Source of the DNA: Actinobacteria bacterium OV320
GTDB taxonomy: Bacteria; Actinomycetota; Actinomycetes; Streptomycetales; Streptomycetaceae
Assembly: GCA_001298545.1 (NCBI GenBank)
Contig: LJCX01000001.1
Location: forward strand, 310,001 to 374,000
Reading direction: 5' to 3'
DNA length: 64,000 nucleotides
The position numbers and the translations under genes were made by a program. The notes under the pieces were generated by a model. That model did no database searches. It was given only the letters and a program-made list of their open reading frames with translations, and had not been told where the DNA came from. The stretch's first letter is position 1. Each line of letters opens with the position of its first letter. Shown piece by piece: positions 48,845-56,967 of the stretch.

Positions 48845-49230
48845 AGACCGCCGGTGACCTGATGGCACCGCAGCACCCCGCGCACCGGGACGGCGACCGG
48901 CCGGGGCGGTTCACGCGCCTGGCCGAACACGCCTCGAACTTCACCAGTTCTCCCGCCTTCTTCGGCGTGTGCCTAGTCCTGGTCGCCGCCGCGATCACCG
49001 CGCACGCGCTGAAGCTGCCCACGTCGTGGCTGTTGTTGGTGGGGGAGACGATGTCCGCCGTCTCGCTGCTGCTCCTGGCGCTGCTCAAGAATTCCGAACG
49101 GCGAGCCGAGCACGCCATCCAGCGCAAGCTCGACGCCATCGCCGCCGCGTTGCTGGAGATCCAGCGGCGGGAACCGGGAGCGGCGAGCGAGGAACTCCGC
49201 CAGGCCATCAGCATGGAGAAGCAGACCTGA
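48841..49230 (+). CDS. Low-affinity iron permease-like small membrane protein
   Basis: 129 residues. RFTRLAEHASNFTSSPAFFGVCLVLVAAAITAHAL, then WLLLVGETMSAVSLLLLALLKNSERRAEHAIQRKLDAIAAAL follows the PF04120 pattern: two membrane segments, a polar N(S/T) exit and an amphipathic helix QRKLDxI. Bacterial members are poorly characterised and iron transport is not established for them. GTG 48841 overlaps the upstream stop (GTGA), so it is translationally coupled to the GvpU-like gene; ATG 48862 is an alternative. Confidence 0.72.
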   Translation: MKTAGDLMAPQHPAHRDGDRPGRFTRLAEHASNFTSSPAFFGVCLVLVAAAITAHALKLPTSWLLLVGETMSAVSLLLLALLKNSERRAEHAIQRKLDAIAAALLEIQRREPGAASEELRQAISMEKQT

Positions 49231-49263
49231 CCGGTGTTCCGAGCGCGCGCCGCGCGGCCCCGC

Positions 49264-49283
49264 GCGGCCCTGCCCCGGGCCGC
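49264..49283. terminator. Hairpin between convergent genes
   Basis: GCGGCCC/GGGCCGC, 7-bp stem with loop TGCCCC, just before the MFS stop codon. Confidence 0.55.
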
Positions 49284-49284
49284 C

Positions 49285-50643
49285 TCAGGCGGGGAGGCTC
49301 ACGCGTTGCCGCTCCGCCTGGGCGATGCGGGCCGATCGCGTGCGGGTGCCGAAGGCGGCCAGGGCGATCGCGCCGAGCAGCCAGGTGCCGGCGATGAAGC
49401 AGAAGACGCTCTGATAGCCGTGGCCGTTGTAGAGCGCCGCGACGATCAGCGGACCGGCGGCGTTCGACAGCCGGCCCAGGCCGTAGGAGACGCTCGTTCC
49501 CAGGGAGCGGCTGTGGGTGTCGAAGAGCTCGGGGGAGTAGGCGTAGGCGAGGGCGGTGTAGCCGCGCTCGAAGAGGTTCACCAGGAACCCGAACACGATG
49601 ATGAGGACCGGGTTGAAGGTGAGCCCGTACAGCAGACCGCATGCCGCGATCACGGTGCCGAAGGCGACGAGGCACCACTTGCGCTCGAAGCGGTCGGTGA
49701 CCAGGGAGGCCAGATAGCAGCCGAGGGGTGCGCCGACCGTGGTGAGGGCCACGTAGAAGACGGACTTCTCGACGCTGAAGCCCTCCTTGGCCAGCAGGGT
49801 GGGCGCCCAGCTGGAGTAGCCGAAGAAGCCGATGGTCTGCGTCGTCCACAGCACCGTGAGCAGCAGCGTCGGGAACAGGTACTTCTTCTGCAGGAGCAGC
49901 CGCAGGGGCGCCTTCGTCGACGGTGTCTCGTCGACCGGCGGCGCGGGCTCGGGAAGGGGGCCCTTCTCCGCCGTGACGCTCTCCTCGATCTCCCGGAGGA
50001 CCGCGTCCGCCTCGGCGTGCTCTCCCCGGCTCTCCAGCCAGCGGGGTGATTCCTTGAGGTGCCGGGTGAACAGCACGAGCAGGATGCCCAGCGAGCCCCA
50101 GAGGTAGACCAGCCGCCACGACCAGTCGTTGAGCGGGACGACGGCGCTGGCGATGAGGTTGGTGACGGGCGTTCCGCAGATGCCGATGACGATGGCGTAC
50201 GCCTGGTACTTGCCGCGGATCGCCGACGGGTACATCTCGTTGACGTAGACGACCCCCACGACCGTCATCGCGGACAGTCCCGCCGAGGTCAGGACGCGGA
50301 ACACACCGAGGGACACGAGGTCCCAGGAGAAGACCGCCGCGAACGAGGAGACGCCGAAGAACAGCGTCGTCCACAGCAGTGCCCGTTTGCGGCCCCACCG
50401 GTCGGAGATGGATCCGGCGACGATCGCCCCGAGGAACATGCCGACGAACGAGAGCGAGGTGACGTAGGCGACCTGGTCGACCGTCAGGCCCCACAGCTTG
50501 ATCAGTTTCGGCGCGGTGGTGGCGAAGCTGTTGATGTCCGCGAACTCGAAGAAGTAGGCGAAGGCGACGGCGAGCAGGGTGACTTTGTGGAACCGGGAGA
50601 CCGGAAGCCGGTCCAGCCGGTTCAGCGCGTTGGCGTGTTGCAT
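49285..50643 (-). CDS. MFS transporter, sugar/aromatic-acid porter type
   Basis: 452 residues with twelve membrane segments. The loop 2-3 motif GSISDRWGRKRALL, the second-half LVTDRFERKWCL, and the mid-loop ESPRWLESRGEHAEADAVL are typical of the metabolite:H+ symporter / aromatic acid groups. AAGGG six bases before 50643 supports the start. It follows the LigI-like and LigJ-like genes by 59 bases and likely imports their aromatic or tricarboxylate precursor (inference from context). Confidence 0.9.
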   Translation of the reverse strand: MQHANALNRLDRLPVSRFHKVTLLAVAFAYFFEFADINSFATTAPKLIKLWGLTVDQVAYVTSLSFVGMFLGAIVAGSISDRWGRKRALLWTTLFFGVSSFAAVFSWDLVSLGVFRVLTSAGLSAMTVVGVVYVNEMYPSAIRGKYQAYAIVIGICGTPVTNLIASAVVPLNDWSWRLVYLWGSLGILLVLFTRHLKESPRWLESRGEHAEADAVLREIEESVTAEKGPLPEPAPPVDETPSTKAPLRLLLQKKYLFPTLLLTVLWTTQTIGFFGYSSWAPTLLAKEGFSVEKSVFYVALTTVGAPLGCYLASLVTDRFERKWCLVAFGTVIAACGLLYGLTFNPVLIIVFGFLVNLFERGYTALAYAYSPELFDTHSRSLGTSVSYGLGRLSNAAGPLIVAALYNGHGYQSVFCFIAGTWLLGAIALAAFGTRTRSARIAQAERQRVSLPA

Positions 50644-50702
50644 GAGCGGCCCTTGTCGAAGTGGGTGGAAACGCACGGGGGATACGGGGGAGTCCGGGGG
50701 CG

Positions 50703-51623
50703 TCAGACGTGCTCGCCGGGCCAGTAGAGGCCCATCGGGTTGGCGACGAGGAGCTGGTGCCGCTGCTCGGCGGTGACCGCCACCTGCGACACGTGATCGA
50801 CGAGGAGTCCGTCGTCGGGCATGTGGCTGGTGAGGTTGGGGTGCGGCCAGTCGGTGCCCCACAGCACCCGGTCGGGGAACTCCTCGACGACGCGGCGGCC
50901 GAAGGGGACGACGTCGGTGTAGGTGTGCCGTTCGCCGTCCAGGGCGGCGGGCCCCGTCATGCTGAGGCGTTCGGGACAACTCACCTTCACCCAGACGTCG
51001 TTGTCGTCTACGAAGCGCAGGAACCGGGTGAACTGCGGTCCGTCCACGGGCTGGGTCACGTCCGGTCGTCCCATGTGGTCCACCACCAGCGGGACGGGCA
51101 GCGACCCGAAGAAGCCCTCCAGTTCGGGCAGGTCGGCACTCTCGAAGTAGAGGACGACGTGCCAGCCCAGCGGTGCGACCTTCTTGGCGATGGTGTGCAG
51201 GTCGTCCTCGGGCGAGCTGTCGACCAGGCGCCGTACGAAGTTGAACCGCACTCCGCGCACGCCCGCCGCGTCGAGTTCGAGCAGCTCGCCCTCGCTGATG
51301 TCCGGGCGGACCGTCGCGATGCCGCGCGCCCTGCCGCCCGCGGCTCGGACGGCGTCGACCATGGCGCTGTTGTCCGCGCCGTGGCAGGTGGCCTGCACGA
51401 TGACGTTGCGGTCGACGCCCAGGTGGTCGCGGAGCGCGAACAGATCCTCCTTGCCGCCGTCGCAGGGCGTGTACTTCCGCTCCGGCGCGAAGGGAAAGTC
51501 GGCCTGCGGGCCGAAGACGTGACAGTGCGTGTCGACGGTCCCCGGCGGCAGCCGGAAGGCCGGTGCGGACGGGTTGCGGTACCAGTCCAGCCAGCCGGGG
51601 GTCTTGGGGGAGGGAGTGCTCAT
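50703..51623 (-). CDS. Amidohydrolase, 2-pyrone-4,6-dicarboxylate lactonase (LigI)-like
   Basis: 306 residues. The first strand LPPGTVDTHCHVFGP, then PLVVDHMGRPD and the closing RVLWGTDWPHPNL are those of the LigI / TIM-barrel amidohydrolase group (COG3618). LigI opens 2-pyrone-4,6-dicarboxylate to 4-oxalomesaconate without a required metal. The next gene upstream encodes a LigJ-like hydratase that uses this product, which strengthens the assignment. GAGG three bases before ATG 51623 lies at the end of the upstream gene, five bases away, so translation is coupled. Confidence 0.8.
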   Translation of the reverse strand: MSTPSPKTPGWLDWYRNPSAPAFRLPPGTVDTHCHVFGPQADFPFAPERKYTPCDGGKEDLFALRDHLGVDRNVIVQATCHGADNSAMVDAVRAAGGRARGIATVRPDISEGELLELDAAGVRGVRFNFVRRLVDSSPEDDLHTIAKKVAPLGWHVVLYFESADLPELEGFFGSLPVPLVVDHMGRPDVTQPVDGPQFTRFLRFVDDNDVWVKVSCPERLSMTGPAALDGERHTYTDVVPFGRRVVEEFPDRVLWGTDWPHPNLTSHMPDDGLLVDHVSQVAVTAEQRHQLLVANPMGLYWPGEHV

Positions 51624-51628
51624 GTGCC

Positions 51629-52657
51629 TCACCGCCCCTGGCCCTTCAGCAGCGCGTCCAGGCGCGGGTACACGGAGCGGGCGTTGTGCTCCTGGATCGC
51701 CGCGAGGTCGTCCGCGGGCAGCCCGGCCGCCTCCGCGTAGCGGCCGGTGTCGTCGAAGTGGTGGCCGGTGCACGGGTCGATGTCGCGGACGGCCCCGATC
51801 ATCTCCGAGGCGAAGAGGATGTTGTGGGCCGGGACGACGTCGTAGAGGAGGTCCGAGCCTGGCTGGTGGTAGACGCAGGTGTCGAAGTAGACGTTGCCCA
51901 GGACGTGTTCCTCCAGTGGAGGCTTCCCGAGAGCCATCGCCAGGCCCCGGAAGCGGCCCCAGTGGTAGGGGACGGCGCCGCCGCCGTGGGGGATGACGAA
52001 GCGCAGGGTCGGGAAGTCGGCGAACAGGTCACCCTGGACGAGCTGCATGAACGCCGTGGTGTCGGCGTTCAGGTAGTGCGCGCCGGTGGTGTGGAAGGCG
52101 GGGTTGACGCTCGTGCTGACGTGGACCATCGCCGGGATGTCGTACTCCACCATCTTCTCGTAGACGGGGTACCACGAGCGGTCGGTGAGCGGCGGCGCGG
52201 TCCAGTGACCGCCCGAGGGGTCGGGGTTCAGGTTGAGTGCGACGGCGCCGTACTCCTCCACGCAGCGGGTGAGTTCCGGGAGGCAGGTCGCGGGGTCGAC
52301 GCCGGGGGACTGCGGAAGCATCGCGGCGGGCACGAAGCGTTCGGGATACAACCGGCTCACCCGGAAGCACAGTTCGTTGCAGAGGGCCGCCCAGGCGGCG
52401 GAGGTCTCGAAGTCCCCGACGTGGTGCGCCATGAACGACGCGCGGGGCGAGAAGACCGTCAGGTCGATGCCGCGTTCGTCCATCAGCCGCAACTGGTTCG
52501 GCTCGATGGTCTCGCGCAGCTCGTCGTCGTCGATACGCAGGTCCGCGCGGGCCGGGGCGGCGGCCGCAGGGTCGGTGAGGGAGGCGATCTGCCGCTTGCG
52601 CCATGCCTCCAGGGCCGGCGGGGCGGTCGTGTAGTGACCGTGACAGTCGATGATCAT
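51629..52657 (-). CDS. Amidohydrolase, 4-oxalomesaconate hydratase (LigJ)-like
   Basis: 342 residues. It begins with MIIDCHGHY, then LNLNPDPSGGHWTAPPL, HYLNADTTAFMQL, FVIPHGGGAVPYHWGRFRGLA, NVYFDTCVYH and FASEMIGAVRDIDPCTGHHFDD. These match, in order, the landmarks of Sphingobium LigJ (IIDCHGH, NPDPYE, HFINEET, SHGGGAIPYQLGRF, YFDTVLY, FGSE-PG). Zinc-site His and Asp are present. The enzyme would hydrate 4-oxalomesaconate to 4-carboxy-4-hydroxy-2-oxoadipate. It is first in the operon LigJ-LigI-MFS. No aldolase (LigK), dioxygenase (LigAB) or LigC gene is in the window. AAGGA upstream of 52657 fixes the start. Confidence 0.82.
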   Translation of the reverse strand: MIIDCHGHYTTAPPALEAWRKRQIASLTDPAAAAPARADLRIDDDELRETIEPNQLRLMDERGIDLTVFSPRASFMAHHVGDFETSAAWAALCNELCFRVSRLYPERFVPAAMLPQSPGVDPATCLPELTRCVEEYGAVALNLNPDPSGGHWTAPPLTDRSWYPVYEKMVEYDIPAMVHVSTSVNPAFHTTGAHYLNADTTAFMQLVQGDLFADFPTLRFVIPHGGGAVPYHWGRFRGLAMALGKPPLEEHVLGNVYFDTCVYHQPGSDLLYDVVPAHNILFASEMIGAVRDIDPCTGHHFDDTGRYAEAAGLPADDLAAIQEHNARSVYPRLDALLKGQGR

Positions 52658-52738
52658 TACGGCGTCCTTCTCGGGCTGCTGGGTGCCGTGCAGCCTGGCT
52701 CCGCCCCGCACCGGCGGACGAGAGGACCGAGCACAGAA

Positions 52739-52760
52739 CTAACCTCCCCTTAACACTCCG
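52739..52760. promoter_or_regulatory. Candidate OmpR-type direct-repeat site
   Basis: CTAAC and TTAAC start 11 bases apart (TAAC at 52740 and 52751) in the divergent gap between the LigJ-like gene and the response-regulator gene. OmpR/PhoB-type regulators bind tandem half-sites with this spacing. Confidence 0.35.
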
Positions 52761-52834
52761 GCGGGTGCGCGGTCGGTGTGGTCTACATTCGGCTGGAGGC
52801 AGTGGCCGGGAGTGGCCGAAAGGAGGTGGTCAGG

Positions 52835-53509
52835 GTGCAGATCCTGCTGGCGGAGGACGACGACGGTGTGGCCGCGGCACTCGTGGAGGTCCTGTACGAC
52901 CATGGCCATGTCACCCGGCGGGTCCGGTACGGCAGGGAGGTGCTGACCTATCACCGCAGCTCCGACCTGCTGCTTCTCGATCTGGGCCTGCCCGACACCG
53001 ACGGCCTGGACGTGTTGCGCGCCCTGCGCGCGGTGAGCGACATGTCGGTGGTGGTGCTCACCGCCCGCGGCGACGAGCGCTCGGTCGTGCGCGGACTGCG
53101 GCTCGGAGCCGACGACTACCTCGTCAAGCCGGTCCGACTCGCCGAGCTGCTCGCCCGGATCGACGCCGTCACCAGGCGAAACGCGGCGAAGAATGCTTCC
53201 TCCGTACGGACGGCCCGTGCGGGTGACGTCGAGGTGGATCTCGACGCGCGCCGGGTCCGGGTCGCCGGGGCGGAGATCGAACTGACCACCAAGGAGTTCG
53301 ACATCCTCGCCGTCCTGGCCGGGCGCGCGGGTACGGCCGTCAGCCGCGAGCAGCTCCTGGACGAGGTGTGGGGCGACGCCCGCCATGCCGTGTCCCGGTC
53401 CCTCGACGTCCACCTCACCCAGCTGCGCGCCAAGCTGCGCCGCCCCGAGCTGCTCACCACGATCCGGGGCTTCGGCTACCGCTTCGGGGACCTCGGGAAC
53501 GAGGACTGA
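52835..53509 (+). CDS. OmpR-family response regulator
   Basis: 224 residues. Receiver domain with acidic pair EDD (7-9), phosphoacceptor Asp49 in LLLLDLGLPDTDG and Lys in DDYLVKPVRL, then a winged-helix domain with ELTTKEFDILAVLAGRAG, SREQLLDEVWG, VHLTQLRAKLR and TIRGFGYRF. GTG 52835 has AGGAGG eight bases upstream. It is 12 bases upstream of its kinase gene. It is divergent from the LigJ-LigI-MFS operon, a probable target. Confidence 0.93.
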   Translation: MQILLAEDDDGVAAALVEVLYDHGHVTRRVRYGREVLTYHRSSDLLLLDLGLPDTDGLDVLRALRAVSDMSVVVLTARGDERSVVRGLRLGADDYLVKPVRLAELLARIDAVTRRNAAKNASSVRTARAGDVEVDLDARRVRVAGAEIELTTKEFDILAVLAGRAGTAVSREQLLDEVWGDARHAVSRSLDVHLTQLRAKLRRPELLTTIRGFGYRFGDLGNED

Positions 53510-53521
53510 GGGGAACCACGC

Positions 53522-54934
53522 GTGCGCACCCGGGTCCAGGCCGCACTCCTGCTGTTCGTCGTGATCGCGGTGGCCGCGTTCGCCGTACCGCTGCTGCTGT
53601 TCACCGCGTCCGACCGCACCCAACAGCTGGTCCTCGCCCGCAGCGCCGATCTCGACCGCTTCGCCTCCCTCATGGACCAGGCCGCCTCGACCGGCGACAC
53701 CTCGGCCGTCGCCGCCGAGGCGCGACGCTACACACAGCTGTACGGCGAACCGCTCGTCGTCACCGACACGCGCCGCAACCCCGTCGTCCAGACCGGCGGC
53801 ATGCGCGCCGCCGACCCCGACGTCGCGCGGCTGCTCGACGCGGCGCTGCGCAACCAGACCGCGCATCCCACGAGGGCGCTGCGCCCCTGGTCGCGGGGAT
53901 CGAGGATGTTCGCCGAGCCCGCGGGCACCGGGACCCGGGTCTCCGGGGCCGTCGTGCTGCGGGCCTCGGTCGGGACCGCGGCGCGGGACATCACCCGGCG
54001 CTGGGCCGCCGTCCTCGCGGGCGCCGCTCTGGTCGCCGTCGCCTGCACGGTCCTCGCCCGGGCCGCGACCAGCTGGGTGGTCAGCCCGCTGCGCCGCCTC
54101 GACCGTGCCGTCGGCCGGCTCGCCGCGGGACTCCCGCCCGAACAGACCCGGGCCGGCGGACCGCCCGAACTGCGCCGGCTCGCGATCGGCTTCAACCGCA
54201 TGGGGCGTACGGTCACGGCGGCCCTGGAACAGCAGCGCAGGCTCGTCGCCGACACGTCCCACCAGATGCGCAACCCCATGGCGGCGCTGCGGCTCCGCGT
54301 CGACGCCCTGCACACCCACCTGCCCGCGTCGGCGAACCGCACCTACACCGGGGTCACCACCGAGCTCGACCGCCTGGAGACCCTCCTCGACGACATGCTC
54401 GCCCTCGCCACCGCGGAACACCGGGCCGGGGAACTGACGGTGACCGACGGCTCGGACGCCCAGTGCGACCTCACGGCCGTGGCTGCCGCCCAGCACCGCC
54501 TGTGGGAGCCGGTCGCCCACCGCGCCGGAGCCCGCCTCACGCTCCGGGCCGCTCCGGCCCGGGTCACCGCCGCCTGCACGGAACGCGAGCTCGCCCAGAT
54601 CACCGACATCCTCGTCGACAACGCCATCAAATACGCGGGCCCGGGCGCCGAGATCTCGCTGCGCTGCACCACCGAAGGCACGCTCGCGGTCCTCACGGTG
54701 ACCGACGACGGACCCGGCCTGGGCACGGAGGAGCTCGCGCTGGCCACCACGCGGTTCTGGCGTTCGGGCCGGCAACGACACGACGGCACCGCGGGGACGG
54801 GACTGGGCCTGGCCATCGCCGAACAGCTGTTGGCGGGCCGCGGCGGCCGACTGGAGCTGGAACCCGCGCGACCGCGGGGGCTGCGGGCCAGGGCGGTCGT
54901 ACCGCGCGCGCCGGGCGACGGAGGTGCCCCATGA
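53522..54934 (+). CDS. Sensor histidine kinase
   Basis: 470 residues. Two membrane segments (about 8-28 and 162-180) flank an extracytoplasmic sensor of about 130 residues, then a HAMP-like segment, an H-box with phospho-His247 in VADTSHQMRNPMAAL (an RNP variant of the usual RTP), N-box DNAIKYA, G1 TDDGPGL and G2 GTGLGLAIAEQ. The start is GTG 53522. Its stop overlaps the start of the TAXI binding-protein gene, so sensor and binding protein are made together, which suggests that the binding protein presents a ligand to the sensor (inference). Confidence 0.92.
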   Translation: MRTRVQAALLLFVVIAVAAFAVPLLLFTASDRTQQLVLARSADLDRFASLMDQAASTGDTSAVAAEARRYTQLYGEPLVVTDTRRNPVVQTGGMRAADPDVARLLDAALRNQTAHPTRALRPWSRGSRMFAEPAGTGTRVSGAVVLRASVGTAARDITRRWAAVLAGAALVAVACTVLARAATSWVVSPLRRLDRAVGRLAAGLPPEQTRAGGPPELRRLAIGFNRMGRTVTAALEQQRRLVADTSHQMRNPMAALRLRVDALHTHLPASANRTYTGVTTELDRLETLLDDMLALATAEHRAGELTVTDGSDAQCDLTAVAAAQHRLWEPVAHRAGARLTLRAAPARVTAACTERELAQITDILVDNAIKYAGPGAEISLRCTTEGTLAVLTVTDDGPGLGTEELALATTRFWRSGRQRHDGTAGTGLGLAIAEQLLAGRGGRLELEPARPRGLRARAVVPRAPGDGGAP

Positions 54935-55923
54935 CCCGTCCCGTCGACCGCCGCGCCCTTCTCCATGCCGTCCTCGGCACGGCCGCCGTCGCCGTCCTCG
55001 GCGGCGCGCTCACCGCCGACGCCTCCCGGCAGCTGCCCGGCCCGAGCGGTGTCCTGCGCGTCGCGACCGGCGAGCCCACAGCCTTCTACGCGGCGTTCGG
55101 CCGCCTCCTCGCCGCAGAGCTCGAAGCGGCGTATCCCCGTCTGACCTGCCGCGTCCGTACCACCGCGGGCAGCGTCACCAACATCGAACTGCTCCGCGAC
55201 CACCGTGCCGACGTCGCACTCGTCCTCACCGACACCGCGCTGGCGGCCCAGGGCACCGACCTCTTCCCGCACCCCGTGCCCCTGCGCGCGCTCGGCAGGG
55301 TGTACGAGACCTACCTCCAGTTCGTCGTCCGCGCCGACTTGCCCGTACGCGCGGTGGCCGACCTGGCGGGGCACACCGTCTCGCTAGGCGCCACCGGGTC
55401 GGGCGCGGCCGTACTCGGCGAACGGATCCTGCACGCCGCGGGGCTTTCCCCCGGCACCGACGTGCCCGTCAGCCACCTCCCGCTGGCCGACGCGGCCGAC
55501 GCGGTGCGGACGGGCTCGGTCGACGCACTGCTCGTCGCGGGCGGCGTACCGTTGCCCACCCTCACCGACCTCGACGACCGCGTCGGCCTGCGGTTCCTGC
55601 CGCTGGCCGGTCTGCTGCCCCGGCTGGGCGGCCGCGACGGCCTGGCCGGGTCGGGCCTGGAGGAGGTGTCCTTGCCGCAGGGCGCATACCGGTCGGCGGG
55701 CGGGGTCGGCACCATCGGAGTGTCCAACCTGCTGGTGTGCCGCCCCGACCTTCCCCGCGGCGTCGCGGACGCGCTGACCCGCCTGCTGGCCCTGCGGGCG
55801 AGCGCCCTCGTGCCCGGCAACGCCGTCGGTACCCAGTTCCCCGACGTCGGCAGCCTGATCGGTACGGGCGGCATCGCACTGCACCCCGGCGCGGTCGCGG
55901 CGTACCGCTCGCTGCACGGCTGA
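54931..55923 (+). CDS. TAXI-family TRAP-type solute-binding protein, orphan
   Basis: 330 residues. Signal region: RRALLHAVLGTAAVAVLGGALTADA with an Arg pair at 7-8, possibly Tat or Sec. The binding fold has LRVATGEPTAFYAAFGRLLAAEL, TAGSVTNIELLRDHRADVALVLTDTAL, DLAGHTVSLGATGSGAAVLGERIL and a late GVSNLLVCRPDLP, the hallmarks of TAXI proteins. No TRAP membrane subunits are encoded nearby. ATG 54931 overlaps the kinase stop (ATGA). It may act as the ligand-sensing partner of the kinase rather than as a transport component. Confidence 0.85.
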   Translation: MTRPVDRRALLHAVLGTAAVAVLGGALTADASRQLPGPSGVLRVATGEPTAFYAAFGRLLAAELEAAYPRLTCRVRTTAGSVTNIELLRDHRADVALVLTDTALAAQGTDLFPHPVPLRALGRVYETYLQFVVRADLPVRAVADLAGHTVSLGATGSGAAVLGERILHAAGLSPGTDVPVSHLPLADAADAVRTGSVDALLVAGGVPLPTLTDLDDRVGLRFLPLAGLLPRLGGRDGLAGSGLEEVSLPQGAYRSAGGVGTIGVSNLLVCRPDLPRGVADALTRLLALRASALVPGNAVGTQFPDVGSLIGTGGIALHPGAVAAYRSLHG

Positions 55924-55972
55924 GCCACAGCGCACGCCCCCCCCCCGTCACGGCCGCCCGACGTGCCCCGGG

Positions 55973-56836
55973 TCAGCGGGGGTCGAGCAGGCCGGCGAGC
56001 AGTTGGAGCCGCTCGGCGTCGGGGCCGCCCTCGACGGCGGTGTACACGATCAGCATCGGGCCGGGAGCGCCCGGCAACGGGTAGGCGTCCCAGTCCAGGT
56101 TCAGCTCTCCGACCAGGGGATGGTGCACGCGCATCCGGCCGCGCGTCGTCTCCCTCACGTCGTGGCGGGCCCACAGCGTCGCGAACTCGTCGCTGCGCAC
56201 CGCGAGTTCGCCGACCAGCTGCGCGGCGCGCGGATGCCCCGGATCGGCGGCGACCTGGGCGCGCAGCATCGCGGTCAGCTCGGCGACGGTGGCGGCCCGC
56301 TCCGGGCAGGTCTGGTCGGCTTCCGGGTGCAGCAGGAGCGACAACAAGTTCCGCTCCGTCACCGGGAGTCGGGTGAAATCGCCCAGCAGGGCGCCGGCCG
56401 ACGGGCTCCAGGCCAGTACGTCCAGGTAGCGGCCCACGACCAGTGCGGGCGAGGGCATCGTACCCAGCAACCGCCGTGTGGTGTCCGGTACTTGCTCCGG
56501 TTCGTACCGGCGCGGGACGCGGGCCGGGGTGCGCGCGGCGGCGGCGAGGCTGTGCAGGTGCCGAGACTCCTCGGCGGAGAAGTTCAGGGCGCGCGCGAGG
56601 GCGTCCAGGACCTGTTCGGAGGGGCGCACGTCGCGTCCCTGCTCCATCCGCTGGTAGTAGTCCGAACTCACCCCCGCCAGGAGGGCCAGTTCCTCCCGCC
56701 GCAGCCCGGCGACACGCCGCCTCGGGCCGGGTTCGAGGCCGACGTCCTCCGGCCGCAGCCGGGTCCGGCGGGTCCGCAGGAACGCGGCGAGTTCGCGGCG
56801 GGGTTCGTCGGTCGGCGCGAGGGGGTCGTCGGTCAC
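55973..56836 (-). CDS. XRE-family regulator with MmyB-like ligand domain
   Basis: 287 residues. The HTH lies at about 15-85 (ELAAFLRTRRTRLRPEDVGL, RRVAGLRREELALLAGVSSDYYQRMEQGRDVRPSEQVLDALARAL), followed by the MmyB-like (PAS-type) domain with LDVLAWSPSAGALLGDF and WARHDVRETTRGRMRVHHPLVGEL. The family in Streptomyces often regulates adjacent oxidoreductases. GTG 56836 has no ribosome site, and CATACT seven bases upstream could be a -10, so the mRNA is probably leaderless. It is divergent from a quinone oxidoreductase gene, its likely target. A run of ten C (55937-55946) lies just downstream. Confidence 0.9.
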   Translation of the reverse strand: MTDDPLAPTDEPRRELAAFLRTRRTRLRPEDVGLEPGPRRRVAGLRREELALLAGVSSDYYQRMEQGRDVRPSEQVLDALARALNFSAEESRHLHSLAAAARTPARVPRRYEPEQVPDTTRRLLGTMPSPALVVGRYLDVLAWSPSAGALLGDFTRLPVTERNLLSLLLHPEADQTCPERAATVAELTAMLRAQVAADPGHPRAAQLVGELAVRSDEFATLWARHDVRETTRGRMRVHHPLVGELNLDWDAYPLPGAPGPMLIVYTAVEGGPDAERLQLLAGLLDPR

Positions 56837-56967
56837 GGCGCCAGTATGCCTCGGGCACCGCCGGCAAGGGTGGGTCTGCCGGTCCCAGGAAAAGGCGGAC
56901 GACCGTGATGCCGTGAGCGGGGACCAGTATCGGTTCCCCACCGGAGGACCACGGAAGGAACAGCGAC

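Noticed and set aside
41356..49230. Complete gas-vesicle gene cluster
   Set aside because: Only gvpA and a GvpU-like gene are found. No GvpF/L, G, K, O, S or N sequences are seen on either strand.
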